Source: Discostella pseudostelligera
Taxonomy: Eukaryota > Bacillariophyta > Thalassiosirophyceae > Thalassiosirales > Thalassiosiraceae
Assembly: GCA_036940085.1 (NCBI GenBank)
Contig: JALLBK010000012.1
Span: forward strand, 1 to 64,000
DNA length: 64,000 nucleotides
Direction: 5' to 3'
In this document: positions 43,901 to 53,334 of the stretch, one piece after another
Layout: each line of letters opens with the position of its first letter
Position numbering within the stretch: the stretch's first letter is position 1
Made by a program: the position numbers and the translations under genes
Notes under the pieces: generated by a model
What the model was told of the DNA's origin: nothing
Database searches by the model: none
The model's input: the letters and a program-made list of their open reading frames with translations, nothing else

Positions 43901-44604
43901 GTACGTTGGGAGTGTTGCAGTAGATTGAATTGAGTCTGTGCTAGCAGTGACGTCCTTCTTTTGCCTCGTTTGCCATTTTCAGCATCAGCATCATCATCTT
44001 CATTGGTACCCAAGATGTGATCGGTAGACCGCCAAGCAGCTCTACTAGGATAATGCAACAAAGTAAACCACGGTGTGGGTTTTTCAAGAGAGCGTCGTTC
44101 AGCATCGGCAATAGTTTGTTCAGCAATGGAGGCGAATACTTCCTCGAGAGTGGAAGCATTTTTCATAGAGGTTGGTATTTCTGAATCGGAGGAGGAGGAG
44201 AGGAGGGTTGCTTGCGTGAGTGGGGTTGTTGTAGTTGATGGTGGTGGTGATGATGATGACTGGTAGCGTCGTTGAGATTGGTTCTGGATATCATTGCTGC
44301 TGCTGCTACTACTGCTATTGTTGATGTGGTTATTGAATAGATTGGACCATGCGGATGCCGACGACCAATACCAATAGGGTAATTGTCGAAGTGTCGTCGA
44401 ACTTGTCGTGAAATTTCTATTCAGCCGATAATGCTGCTGCTGCTGCTGCTGCAGCTGATGATGATGCCACTGCAGTTTCCGATGAGCCAATGGACATCTA
44501 TGAACATGTTGTTGATTATTTCGTTGCGGCGCATGATTAATCACTCTCTGACGGCACAGTTTCACCACTGATGGTGATGCGGCGGCAGCGTCTGCTACCC
44601 ACAT
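40918..44604 (-). CDS. Rsm22/METTL17-type mitochondrial ribosome assembly methyltransferase-like protein
   Basis: 1228 residues from the ATG at 44604. The frame is open upstream and TTGATTGCAG at about 44670 looks like an acceptor, so a 5' exon is possible. The N-terminus is basic, His/Gln/Ser-rich, suited to mitochondrial import. The core has SAM motif I RRILDFGSGVGSASAAALDVF, then FDLILCSYTLSELPSVPASL, then APDGVLVFVEPGTPDGF, then the Cys motif CTHNGTCPMA and a later FCSFVHTF, which in METTL17 bind a 4Fe-4S cluster. Rsm22/METTL17 acts in small mitoribosomal subunit assembly. The length is over twice the usual because of Ser, Asp/Glu (DDDEDDDDSDEEEEFF) and Asn inserts between motifs. Methyltransferase activity is uncertain in this family. 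Confidence 0.8.
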   Translation of the reverse strand: MWVADAAAASPSVVKLCRQRVINHAPQRNNQQHVHRCPLAHRKLQWHHHQLQQQQQQHYRLNRNFTTSSTTLRQLPYWYWSSASAWSNLFNNHINNSSSSSSSNDIQNQSQRRYQSSSSPPPSTTTTPLTQATLLSSSSDSEIPTSMKNASTLEEVFASIAEQTIADAERRSLEKPTPWFTLLHYPSRAAWRSTDHILGTNEDDDADAENGKRGKRRTSLLAQTQFNLLQHSQRTNKQLKRTYKRIMDTHKSLAIGRERERRLAANYLSPAYAATLGGRRGGQRNGIDGGRGAMGGSEADGSIEDGRGRLVGDWRDKNKVAPSPPTSTISMCDDPSVALSLSMGLYSSTNAYYHSNKRGNNQQQRNAVAYFGDKKLNMNHDDDNEDEDTSASMMQSAMNVKSAESIHKLAKSKDIITSNNDMKPVGYGPEQTMTHVKFRLGPNYSIVKRVLLEVQSFLGGKGGGDTSLSSSSSSSSSIKSGGYGARRSDTFRPRRILDFGSGVGSASAAALDVFGVSRRMNNNDGDNGIDWIHSIDASQSMRESTEKVLKSILEGMPWEEDEKHADLHDDDIEEMQLLETAESEKDSRRLERRRKRMEKWEQTWNKRTDARTRLTFGESITDTSFLSASMQSHRLHEDGDENADERSRLPWQQQLDEQRKKVTMGKKIQSSSSMEGQRSSGSFDLILCSYTLSELPSVPASLAAAALLWEKLAPDGVLVFVEPGTPDGFGMLRSVRSMLLECCPPPEKRRSRMQSSSSGGGGAMVMDNEKSGSDNDDNWSEECHVIAPCTHNGTCPMARHQTNHVKRNSRFAKYEAAEPIDDEDGYSKERIEDRGTENDEDEDEDEKEGTFQELLDEWDNMSKADKEELKLMLGDGRDLSDEEMKAMLEYMDSIDDGQNDDDEGEEEDDDEDDDDSDEEEEFFKDQDAYREDDGDAAGGPEYYNINNEGSPNSKPPNKKISSTLEETGVFGASFCSFVHTFPGGTSRSKGEKFSYLVLQKRNADSNNDDCTSSSSSIDTMIEEHPNSLREMDIVEMLSQSVHHAQKMKKEELRHRLRQKGGATTVNNDDMNHETPRYMYHDDQFHEILQKAVIVEDEFLDSTQDSLGLEMLHGDERRRGWGRLIRAPLKRKGHVLLDYCSAGCTGGTSLNCSKKKYAGNDSSSMDDGTQGRIIRQKVSRGWSARTAPGCYSAARKARWGGLWPDLSERMKQLDAEKKDDETLRDQMST

Positions 44605-45091
44605 CCTGTCGATTGTCGATGCCGTGTTCCTGGTGCCGATGAGCTCAAAAAAAGAAAAGAGGATGAGAGCCTGCAATCAAGAACGAAGAGACGACCACGG
44701 CGATTGGTTTCACTGTGGCTGTAGCTGTGGCTCTAGGGCTGTGGGTTTGGAGGCGGCAGAGATAGATGATGTACTCTAGATACCGAAGCTGATTCCCATG
44801 GTCATGGTGAATGAATGGTGATGGTGATGATGGCCATGGCGGAAATCTGCGGAAATTGCCGTGATGCCCTTCTCGGGTGCTTCCATGCCCTTTCTCGGGA
44901 CCTTCCATGCCCTTCTCGGGGCCTTGCATGCCCGTCTCGGGACCTTCCATGTACTTTCTCGGGCACTTCTTTGTTCTTTGCCCTTATTTTCGGCGATGAA
45001 ACGTGGGGTGAAAATGGCGGGAAGAATATTTGGCGAACAATTTTATTGCGAATAATATGGCGGGAAGAAGATCTTGAGCCCAAAAATCATC
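44605..45091. promoter_or_regulatory. Bidirectional promoter with minisatellite and two GGCGGGAA sites
   Basis: 487 bases between the Rsm22-like (-) and CIA30 (+) genes. Holds five imperfect about 21-bp repeats (44863-44970) and AATGGCGGGAA at 45013 and TATGGCGGGAA at 45056, both within 80 bases of the CIA30 start. Confidence 0.5.
44863..44970. repeat. Short minisatellite, about 21-bp unit, five copies
   Basis: Units resemble CCATGCCCTTCTCGGGACCTT with small changes. The core CTTCCATGCCC is the same as the core of the 13-bp array at 14.1-16.0 kb. Confidence 0.85.
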
Positions 45092-46143
45092 ATGACCATG
45101 GCGAAAAACAAGATGGATCGTTTCACTATCGTTTCGGCACTGATATTACTTGTCCCATGCCTGCTTCAGCAACCCAATACTCTCACTGAAGCCTTTAGTC
45201 CTTATCAATGTTTCATTATTCACAATCATTCTAGCGCCTTGACGAAAGAATCGTTCCATCGTCGCGTGGAAGGTTCGCTTGCGGCCGCCACCAAGGATGA
45301 TGACGACGGGAAGAAGCAGAATCAACGACGACCATGGGATATTCTCCGGTTCGTAAGTCAAAGCTCCAAGTTTATAAGACCTCCCTCTCTTCCTCAAATT
45401 ATTATCGGAGCTGTGGCTGGTGGTGCTGGAAAGAATACGCGTAAGATCGGACCGGGTACGTATTACTTTTGCACTGCTCATTCAAATGCACTGCCGTATC
45501 TTTTCTTGGTAAATAATAACCTTCTGCCTCTCATGCTCGTATTGCTTTTGCGTCTGCGCTCTTCGATACATCAGGTGAGATGCTCTGGTCACCATCCTCT
45601 TCCAACAATTTCTTCAATTTCTCTCCACTCGATGATGTCGTTATGGGTGGCGCCTCCTCATCTAGCATGGACAATACATCTGGAATATGGCGAGGTGTTG
45701 TCACCGATGCCAATAATGGTGGATTTGTGGGTATTCGATCTACACCATTTAGGAATGGTTTGAGTTTGGATATGAGTGATTGTACGGGGGTGTTATTGAC
45801 AGTTGGTTCAGCGAATAAGGAGGAGGAGGGGAGTGGGCGACGGTACAAGTTCGTAGTGAGAGATTCAACCGACTTCAATGGTATATGTTGGACTACCGAA
45901 TTTGATATTCTACCGAGCAACAACATCAAAAATAACAAGGGAGGGACTACTGAAATTCGCATTCCGTTCACACAACAAGTACCAACCATATTTGCCAAAA
46001 CAATCCGTGGGCAACAATTTGATGATACCAATGTAGTTGGATTTCAAGTGGCCTACTCTAAATTCGAATATGATGGACGACTGAATGCATTGTTTCAGTT
46101 GGGTGAATTTGAGTTGCAGTTGTTGGAGTTGAAGTCTTATTAG
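45092..46143 (+). CDS. CIA30-domain protein, probable plastid or organelle form
   Basis: Exons 45092-45455 and 45575-46143 (310 residues); donor GTACGT, acceptor CATCAG, phase 1. In-frame ATGs at 45098 and 45113 are alternatives. The N-terminus is a hydrophobic signal (FTIVSALILLVPCLLQQP) followed by TEAFSPYQ, an AF motif of the kind that marks diatom plastid presequences. The C-terminal 190 residues are a CIA30 domain (NDUFAF1): SSNNFFNFSPLDDVVMGGAS, GIWRGVVTDANNGGFVGIRS, LTVGSANKEE, YKFVVRDSTDFNGICW and TIRGQQFDDTNVVGFQV. In mitochondria CIA30 helps complex I assembly; plastid relatives assist photosystem or NDH assembly. The context does not decide between these. Confidence 0.82.
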
Positions 46144-46294
46144 GGAAACAGGGAGATGGGACTTACTTTTTGTTCGTTTAGTGTACGATTGCCTCTTGAA
46201 CCATTATCGTTGGATTAAGTTTATATATCTAATGCTATGTGCTTGTTTAGCCAGATGAACACCTGACAATTTTCACATATATTATTTATGTACA

Positions 46295-47626
46295 TTACTT
46301 TTCACGTCGAAATAATTTTTTTACGATGTTTCGTTTCTTTCCAGACTTCTCAGCAGTGTTATCGCTTGGTGTGGATCCCTCGTCACTAGTTGGCTCGTCA
46401 ACAGCTTTCTTTTCAGCAACAGTCTCTAAGACAATGGTTTCGACAGCATCAACCTTTGCTTCCTCTTTTGCAGCCTTTATTGCAGTTGCTGCTACTGCAG
46501 CAGCAGCAGCTGCTGCTGCATCCGCTTCGGCCTTTGCCTTCTTTGCATCCTCCGCCGCCTTTGCCTTCTTCTTTGCCGCCGCCTCATTCGCCTTCTTCTC
46601 TTTCGCCTCCTTGGCATCCCGTTCTGCCTTTTCATTCAATGATACATAATATGCATAACTGGTGGCGTATGCCCCTCCAATTACAGCACCGGCTACCAAT
46701 ACTGCCACTTCGGAATTGATCAAATCTCCCAAGGAGGATCCCAAGCTGACGGTGTTTCCATTGATCAGGAATTTTGACGATAGGAAATTATCCAATGAGG
46801 ATCCACGGTATTGAATGGGTGCCTGCTGCGGTGCCCCCCAGGATAAGAATTTACCAATAGTTTCTGCCTCCTCGGCTGCCTTCTCCAATTGTTCTGGCGC
46901 GGCATCGACAATATTATCCACAAATTGAATAGCGGCCGTACCATCTCGCAGAAATGGCAATCGCGGAATATGCGGATTAATCACACGTATAACAATCACA
47001 CCCGGGACAGATTCGACACGTACATCGACTGCTTCACCATTGACAAGAAATTGGGCATCGCCTTTTGTTAATGCCTGATTAATAGCACCTTTGACATCTT
47101 TGGGTGGTGTGACGGTGACTGCATCACTTTCGGATAAAAGATCCAATATGGGTTTGAAGGATTTGATAGATTCAATGAGATAATTGGTTAGTTTTTCACG
47201 GTTGATGATGGCCTTGCGTGTGAGTGAAGGTAAGGAGGATAGATCAATATCAATGGATGTGGCAGTTTCCGTGGCTACTGGACGAGTAGAGGCAGTGACG
47301 GTAGTAGCGAGTGCGTCTGGCGTTGGTAGGAGAGGGTTGGAGAAGACGAGAGATGTGGCGAGAAATGCAGATGTGGCAGCGGTAATGAATGGCCGGGCAA
47401 TGCCACTACTCGTAAACTCCTCTCCATTGTCGTTATTGTTGCGTCGGGCGGCAGCAGCAGTGGTAGCAGTTGGTGATGAAAGTGAAAGCTGCGGCTGTCT
47501 CACTGCCACCGCGGATTTGGTCATTGGCGTAGTGAATGCATCTGCTCTACCGCGAGAAGATGCCGCTAATGAAACTGCTGCAATGGCTGCTAGCAGACAA
47601 CGACAAGATGATGATCGATGGTTCAT
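46295..47626 (-). CDS. Unrecognised plastid-targeted membrane protein
   Basis: 443 residues, single exon. The N-terminus is a signal peptide (CRCLLAAIAAVSLAASSRG) followed by ADAFTTP, the Phe at the predicted cleavage site of a diatom plastid presequence. The mature part has a helical region (about 130-300: LPSLTRKAIINREKLTNYL, VESVPGVIVIRVINPHIPRLP), one transmembrane segment (AVLVAGAVIGGAYATSYAYY, about 305-325) and then a long Lys/Ala/Glu coiled-coil-like tail (EKKANEAAAKKKAKAAEDAK) with a basic C-terminal end KKRNIVKKLFRREK. No known family. It probably sits in the thylakoid or inner envelope with the Lys/Ala tail on one side. Confidence 0.7.
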   Translation of the reverse strand: MNHRSSSCRCLLAAIAAVSLAASSRGRADAFTTPMTKSAVAVRQPQLSLSSPTATTAAAARRNNNDNGEEFTSSGIARPFITAATSAFLATSLVFSNPLLPTPDALATTVTASTRPVATETATSIDIDLSSLPSLTRKAIINREKLTNYLIESIKSFKPILDLLSESDAVTVTPPKDVKGAINQALTKGDAQFLVNGEAVDVRVESVPGVIVIRVINPHIPRLPFLRDGTAAIQFVDNIVDAAPEQLEKAAEEAETIGKFLSWGAPQQAPIQYRGSSLDNFLSSKFLINGNTVSLGSSLGDLINSEVAVLVAGAVIGGAYATSYAYYVSLNEKAERDAKEAKEKKANEAAAKKKAKAAEDAKKAKAEADAAAAAAAAVAATAIKAAKEEAKVDAVETIVLETVAEKKAVDEPTSDEGSTPSDNTAEKSGKKRNIVKKLFRREK

Positions 47627-48500
47627 TATTGGGCGTAGGGGTGGGGTGTCGAATCTAGATAGGTGTAGACGAAGACGACGACGACGAGGAAGCGGAAATC
47701 ATCATGGTCATGGTCGTCATTGGTCGCTGTCGCGATGTTGTGTTTGGAGACGATGACGACGCTGACGAGGCTGACGATGACGTCGGCAAGTTGAAAAGAT
47801 CCTTGTGACGTCCACGTTCACGTAGGATTCAGTATCACTAGGTATTTCTGCAGCATCTTCTTCCCGCCAAAACACGTACTTGGAATATTCCATCCACAAC
47901 ATCATTGAATATCGATTTTGTCGACGGCGACATTTTTTATGATAGGAGTACGAACCATGAAATCATGCAGATCTTTGATATTGATTGCATCGCATGGGGA
48001 GGACCTTCCTTTCTACACCATGCCGAGGATTGCTTCGGATGTGGAACGGTTGCTCTGGGTGTGTAGCAGATGACGATGGCGATTCATTGCAGCAACCAAC
48101 GCAACAACCAGCCAGCCACAAAAGCCGCAACAATGATGAAACAATCAGCAACATGTTCAAATAATCTCGAATCAGCAAGAGGAAGAAACAAGATGATCGA
48201 ATGCATGTAGATCTCAGTCAACATTGGCCCTGTCGTATCTAAATTTTGAGCTGACACGTATCTGTTCCGTTGAGACACTGATACGTAAGCCGTCAGGCTT
48301 TTGTGCACACTCAACACTCAACAATTCAACTTTGTATTGTCCGATGCATTTTCTCTTCATTATTTGTCGATTGAGAATGCACCCACATGAAGATTTACAC
48401 TCGTAATTATTTGAACTTCTACGATGCTGATATTAATTTTAACACAAATACCGTACCACTCAATCACACGGTGCACACACAAAATGAATGCGACCATTCT
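47627..48500. other. Intergenic, no gene supported
   Basis: 874 bases between two minus-strand genes. A TTCCCGCCAA site lies at 47861. A minus frame at 48084-48317 ends in a hydrophobic stretch (HVADCFIIVAAFVAGWLL) and one at 47963-48178 starts similarly, but neither has independent support. Confidence 0.4.
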
Positions 48501-50505
48501 TTACTTCAAATCATGCATCATGGCAGTTTCGATATCCACACGTAAAATAAGCTGAGGATCCACCTCCTGTTCCTCAAACTGCGCCGATCGGATACGCTTT
48601 CGTACCTCTGTCCTTGCACCGGCCAAGAGCATTTCACTAACGCGTCCATTCCGTTCGCTACGCCAGTGAGCATCCGTTTGCTTCCCGAGTAGCTTTGCAA
48701 TATACTCGACTCTCATGCTCTCTTCCAGATAAAACCCCTTGGCATGGACAAGGTCGACGAATATCTCGGCCAACTCTTGACATGTGTAATCGGGGAACTC
48801 AAACGTTACATCAAACCTACGTCTCAACTCATCATGACGAGCCAGAAAGAGGTTCATCTCAGTTGGGAAACCCGCCAATATAACCAATGGAGAATCACGT
48901 CCTGCCTCGTCAGTATCAATGCTCCTCATAATCTCGTTCATGGCATCAATACCTGCATTCTCCGCGCGAGAGCGTTTCGATGTCATCCCAAGAGTGTAGG
49001 CCTCATCGACGAAGAGGATGCCTCCCCGTGCCTCCTCGAGTACCTCACGTGTCTTGGCGACAGTACTACGCTGATCGGCGCCAATGAGATCCATCCTCTC
49101 CACTTCGAGGAACTTTGGCTTGCGCAAAATTCCCAATTCGTGGTACACTTTGGCAAGCAGACGAGCCACGGCTGTCTTGCCAGTGCCTGGATTGCCAAAG
49201 AAGATCATGTGCGGAGCACGAGGACGACCGGCCTCGTCGGACAGAGTGACACCAAGCATGGTTGCCGAGAGACCACGGATGCCGTTTCCATGATTCGGAA
49301 GGAGGGATTCACGAAGATCACAGATTTCGGTGGTCCGACGCAACCCTCGAATCTAATAATTGATTCAAAAACAAGCAGGTGTGGATTTGTATGGTTATAA
49401 AGAAGTTATGATGATGTTGGTGAGAAATGTGCATATTCCGGAAACTAGATGACCAAAGAAATGCATCTGCTCACTACACACTCACCTGACACTTGATATG
49501 TTCTAGTCCAACAATACTCGAAATCAAATCCTCCACACGATCCCGTACCCCCATCAATGCATCCTCCCGATCTTCCTCATCCTCCTCCGAGGGACGCAAT
49601 GCACTATTGTTCTTATTCTTCTTTCGATTCTTCACCGCCTCCAAAATAGCATTCTCCACAGCAATTTGCTGTTTCCGCGCAGCATCTCCGGGTGCACCTC
49701 CGCGACGTTGACTAGCTCCATGATCATGTCCATGAGCCATGGCATTCGACAAAGCAATTTCCAATTCATTCGGATCAATACCCGCCGAATACAATGCTTG
49801 GGGATAACAGTCCGCCAATCGTCGTACAGCGGCCACAGCATCTTTCAAATCACGTCCATGTCGTCCTCCCGATCCACGGAGGGAATTTAGTTGACGTTCC
49901 AATGCATCGGCACGTTCCATATACTGCTCCGCATGTTGTCTTCGACTTAATTCCGGAGGGGGAGGTCGTCCTTCCAACAAGGCAATAATGGCATCGGGAG
50001 AAGAACTGCCAACCATATCTTTTCCCATCCCCCCCTCGACTCCCGAGTTGGCCGCTGCCAATGCCAAATCCAAAGGGGTCATTCCATCATCATTCTGTAG
50101 ATGCAATGCATCCGGATATGCCTCAATCAATAGTCTAACCACATCGACACTGGCTCGATTCGATGCGGCCATATGAAGTGGCAAACTACCATACTTGTTA
50201 CGACATGTTGCCCCCTCGGGATGATGCAATAGCAATACTTCGACAGTTTCGGCGGAGGCCTGCCACATGGCCGCCTGATGCAATGGTAAATTCCCAACAC
50301 CGTTGGGCTGTGATGCACCCTGGGGGTAGGCCTTGAGTAGTGCCTCGACCACATCTTGTGTAGCTTGGAAGGAACACGCGGCGTGTAGGGGAAGATTACC
50401 GCGATCGTTGACGCGTGCAGCCTCTTCGGGGAATTGGGGTGTTTTGGAACGGCTTAAGAGGGCGCCGAAGCCCTTGCAGAGTTCGTGCAATGTCGTGTCG
50501 GACAT
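48501..50505 (-). CDS. Ankyrin-repeat + CbbX/CfxQ-type AAA+ ATPase (paralogue A)
   Basis: Exons 50505-49486 and 49352-48501 (623 residues); donor GTGAGT, acceptor ATTATTAG, phase 0. Start at the ATG at 50505 (MSDTTLHELCKGFGALL). Ankyrin repeats occupy about 38-170 (NDRGNLPLHAACSFQATQDV, GVGNLPLHQAAMWQA, NKYGSLPLHMAA, NDDGMTPLDLALA). A helical linker with AEQYMERADALERQLNSL follows. The AAA+ domain starts near 335: Walker A GNPGTGKT at 393-400, Walker B GILFVDEAYTL at about 451, sensor-like VILAGFPTEMN, and an Arg near DELRRRF. It resembles CbbX/CfxQ (red-type Rubisco activase) and SpoVK AAA+ proteins. The fusion with ankyrins argues for substrate recognition by the repeats. There is no targeting peptide, so it is not the plastid Rubisco activase itself. 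It is divergently paired with paralogue B. Confidence 0.85.
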
Positions 50506-51108
50506 GGTTGGTAGCTCTGCCACTTTATGGATAAAATATTCGCGTCAAGTCTTCGAGTCAAATAATCGAATGGATCGTCTCTTCTCTCTCTATGCAGTGG
50601 CTGATAGTATTTGATGCGTTTCTAAGAGCGAACGCAGCAGTGATTGAGAAGTATCGATGAAGCCAAACAGTGCCTGCCACACGCCTACGACGGGAGTGAC
50701 AACATCATGGTCGCCTCGGTTTGTTGTTTGATGGAGGTGGTGAATCTATCTACTCCTATCTTTTCTTGGGGCTTCTCAAAACATGAAATTTGATGTCCGT
50801 TCGCCGATTTGAATGTCTAATTTAAAATGGATTAGACATTTATTACGCCAAAAGTAGAATTAGTATAAATTCCTACGTATGACTCATTCAGTGAGGCAGT
50901 CGAATTTTTCGTGCACAAACCCAGCCAACCCGACCGTCACAGCGGAGACATCATGGTGCACCTCGACTTCGACTTGTGGCTTGATAAATCGTCATCGTCG
51001 GTGCCATCGCCGCCGTCCATGATGCAGTAGAGCATTACGCTCGTCTCGAGGTTAAGGTGCAACATCGCTACCATCATTTTGGATATCCAATAAATCATCA
51101 CCACCATT
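50506..51108. promoter_or_regulatory. Shared promoter of the ankyrin-AAA pair
   Basis: 603 bases between two divergent starts of paralogous genes. No gene seen; an ATTCCTACGTATGACTCATTCAG stretch (about 50871-50892) contains a TGACTCA AP-1/bZIP-type core. Confidence 0.4.
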
Positions 51109-53022
51109 ATGAACGAAGACTCGCATTCCCTCACTGGCGCCAGCCGACGTATTCGTGAGGGTGTCGTCGGCCGAAGCGGTGGCAGTAGCAGCGGCGACAA
51201 ACCCCAATCCTACCAATCAAAGCAACAACGTCCAGCCGCAATCGATGCATCCAAATCCAAAGACACTCAAGATATAATGAGCATGGTCGTTTCTCCCGCC
51301 GCTTCCACCACCGGTGGCGAACAGCGCATCGCTACAATGGCCCCACTCTCCGATCCTGAGTATGTCGACCTACATGAATTAGCCAAGGGATGGAAGGCGG
51401 CATTATCCTACTGCTCCGATCCACGTACTCGTCACGAAGCCCGAGTGAAGAATGATCGTGGTAATCTCCCACTACACTCGGCAGCCTCCTTCCGTGCTCC
51501 CGTGGAAGTAATTGAGGGATTACTCGAGGCCTATCCCGAAGCGGCGAGTATGACGAACAATTATGGTAATTTGGCACTACACTTTACGGCCTGGAAAAAG
51601 GGACCACTCGACTGTATGAAACTATTATTGCAAGTCTTTCCTGAGGGGGCGGCCCAGAAGAATAATCATGGGAATTTGCCATTGCATTATGCGGCCCATT
51701 ACAATGCTCCCATTGAGGTTGTGGAGGCATTGTATCATGCCTATCCTGAGGCGGCACATCATAAGAATAATGATTCGAATACTCCCCTGGATTTGGCCGT
51801 GGCCGATGGAGCTAGTGGCAATGTTGTGGCATTACTGCAGGGCAAGTCGGTACCACCCAACGACGAGGAGATATATTTGGGTGCCAAGAGTCGATATGAG
51901 CGTGTCGAACGGGAGATGCAAAAACAAATGTCCAATCATGGCACACTCCAGTCTGATCTCGATGTACTATTGGGATTTTTAATGGATGTCCAAGAGAATC
52001 ATCCTAGTGCCATGTATTCCAGTGGGATCGATCCTGAGAAATGTGGCCATGGGGATTTGAATGCATTAATGGAACAAGTTCGTATTGCCGGTGAGGAGGA
52101 ACAAAAGTCCATTGAGGAAGATGAGGTGAAACAAATTGAAGATTCGTTAGTGCCGCCTGATGATCCGGTGGAGGTAGCATTGTCGGAAATTATTGGATTG
52201 GATGCTATTAAGAATCAAATTCGCGGATTGCGACGTACTATCGAAGTGGATCGACTGCGTGGTCTTAAGCCAGGAGAGTGTGATCGGCCTCGCCATTTTA
52301 TTTTGACGGGTAGTCCAGGATGTGGTAAGACGTATGCCGCTCGACTACTATTGCCACTGCTTTACAAAATTGGTGCCGTGCCTACCGAGAAGTATGTGGA
52401 GGTGGGACGGAATGATTTGGTCGATGCTCGATCGGAGGAACGTACTATCGAAAAGACTCGGAGGGTATTGGCCCGTGCACGAGGTGGTGTACTCTTTGTC
52501 GATGAAGTGTACAACTTGCTTCCATGCAATGGCAGGCAGGGTAGTCAAGACCATGGTCCCGCGGCGCTAAAGGTTCTCGCCGATTCATTGCCAGGAGGTG
52601 ATCCCCTAATTATCCTTGCCGGGTATGCATTGGATTTGCAACGCATCGTTTCGTCCGATATTGGATTCAAGGGTCGGTTCTTGCTACGGTTGGAACTCCC
52701 CGATCCTACGCCCTTTGAATTAGCGCGCATGGTGGCCACCAAGCTTGGTCGACGTGGATACATCCTGGGCGAGGGACTTACGGCGCGGTACATTGCCGAT
52801 GCTATATTGAGCATGGGTGATGATTGGTGTGTCGATAGGAACGGACGATTGGCCGATGATTTGGTCCATTCGATTCGTATGGAGTTGCGGAAGAAGGTTG
52901 TGACAGGGAATGATATTGGTACTTTGAGCCCGGCGATGAGTTCACGTATGCCCATTACCATGCCTGAGGAGGTGATTATTACGGTGGAAGACTTTCAGAA
53001 TGCGTTTAGGAATGGGATTTAA
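51109..53022 (+). CDS. Ankyrin-repeat + CbbX/CfxQ-type AAA+ ATPase (paralogue B)
   Basis: 637 residues, single exon, start at the ATG at 51109. The first 85 residues are low complexity. Ankyrin repeats lie at about 115-245 (NDRGNLPLHSAASFRAPVEV, NYGNLALHFTAWKK, NHGNLPLHYAAHYNAPIEV, NDSNTPLDLAVADGAS). A linker follows, then AAA+: IIGLDAIKNQIRGLRRTIEV, Walker A GSPGCGKT at 401-408, Walker B GVLFVDEVYNL at about 460-470, VRLARARG-type helix, ILAGYALDLQRI and DRNGRLADDL. The same order and spacing as paralogue A, with IRGLRRT conserved exactly where A has its intron; B has none there. It is CfxQ-like. Substrate unknown. Confidence 0.87.
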   Translation: MNEDSHSLTGASRRIREGVVGRSGGSSSGDKPQSYQSKQQRPAAIDASKSKDTQDIMSMVVSPAASTTGGEQRIATMAPLSDPEYVDLHELAKGWKAALSYCSDPRTRHEARVKNDRGNLPLHSAASFRAPVEVIEGLLEAYPEAASMTNNYGNLALHFTAWKKGPLDCMKLLLQVFPEGAAQKNNHGNLPLHYAAHYNAPIEVVEALYHAYPEAAHHKNNDSNTPLDLAVADGASGNVVALLQGKSVPPNDEEIYLGAKSRYERVEREMQKQMSNHGTLQSDLDVLLGFLMDVQENHPSAMYSSGIDPEKCGHGDLNALMEQVRIAGEEEQKSIEEDEVKQIEDSLVPPDDPVEVALSEIIGLDAIKNQIRGLRRTIEVDRLRGLKPGECDRPRHFILTGSPGCGKTYAARLLLPLLYKIGAVPTEKYVEVGRNDLVDARSEERTIEKTRRVLARARGGVLFVDEVYNLLPCNGRQGSQDHGPAALKVLADSLPGGDPLIILAGYALDLQRIVSSDIGFKGRFLLRLELPDPTPFELARMVATKLGRRGYILGEGLTARYIADAILSMGDDWCVDRNGRLADDLVHSIRMELRKKVVTGNDIGTLSPAMSSRMPITMPEEVIITVEDFQNAFRNGI

Positions 53023-53334
53023 TGTTGTTGTGTGAAAGAATTGATTTTTTTGAGCTAGGAGGCTTGGGTTTATGCTCATGTCTCTCTCGGTTGTTGTTGT
53101 TGATTAATTTACATTTCAAGAATAATTTGTTTTAGTCAAACGCTGCATTAAGAATTTCAACGAATTCCATGCACTCTCATCGTTGGGTAAGTAGTAGGTA
53201 GTTGTCATAGATCCGAAGCGCCAATCGCATCATAAAATGGGATTTCAGTTTTATCAACGAAAATTAATAGTTGTGCAATGAAACCTCTCTCGAGAATGGA
53301 ACCAGGATGTTATTGTAATAGTAGCACTTCCTTT
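53023..53334. other. Convergent intergenic spacer
   Basis: 312 bases between the tail of paralogue B and the tail of the TIM22-like gene. AT-rich, nothing of note. Confidence 0.45.
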
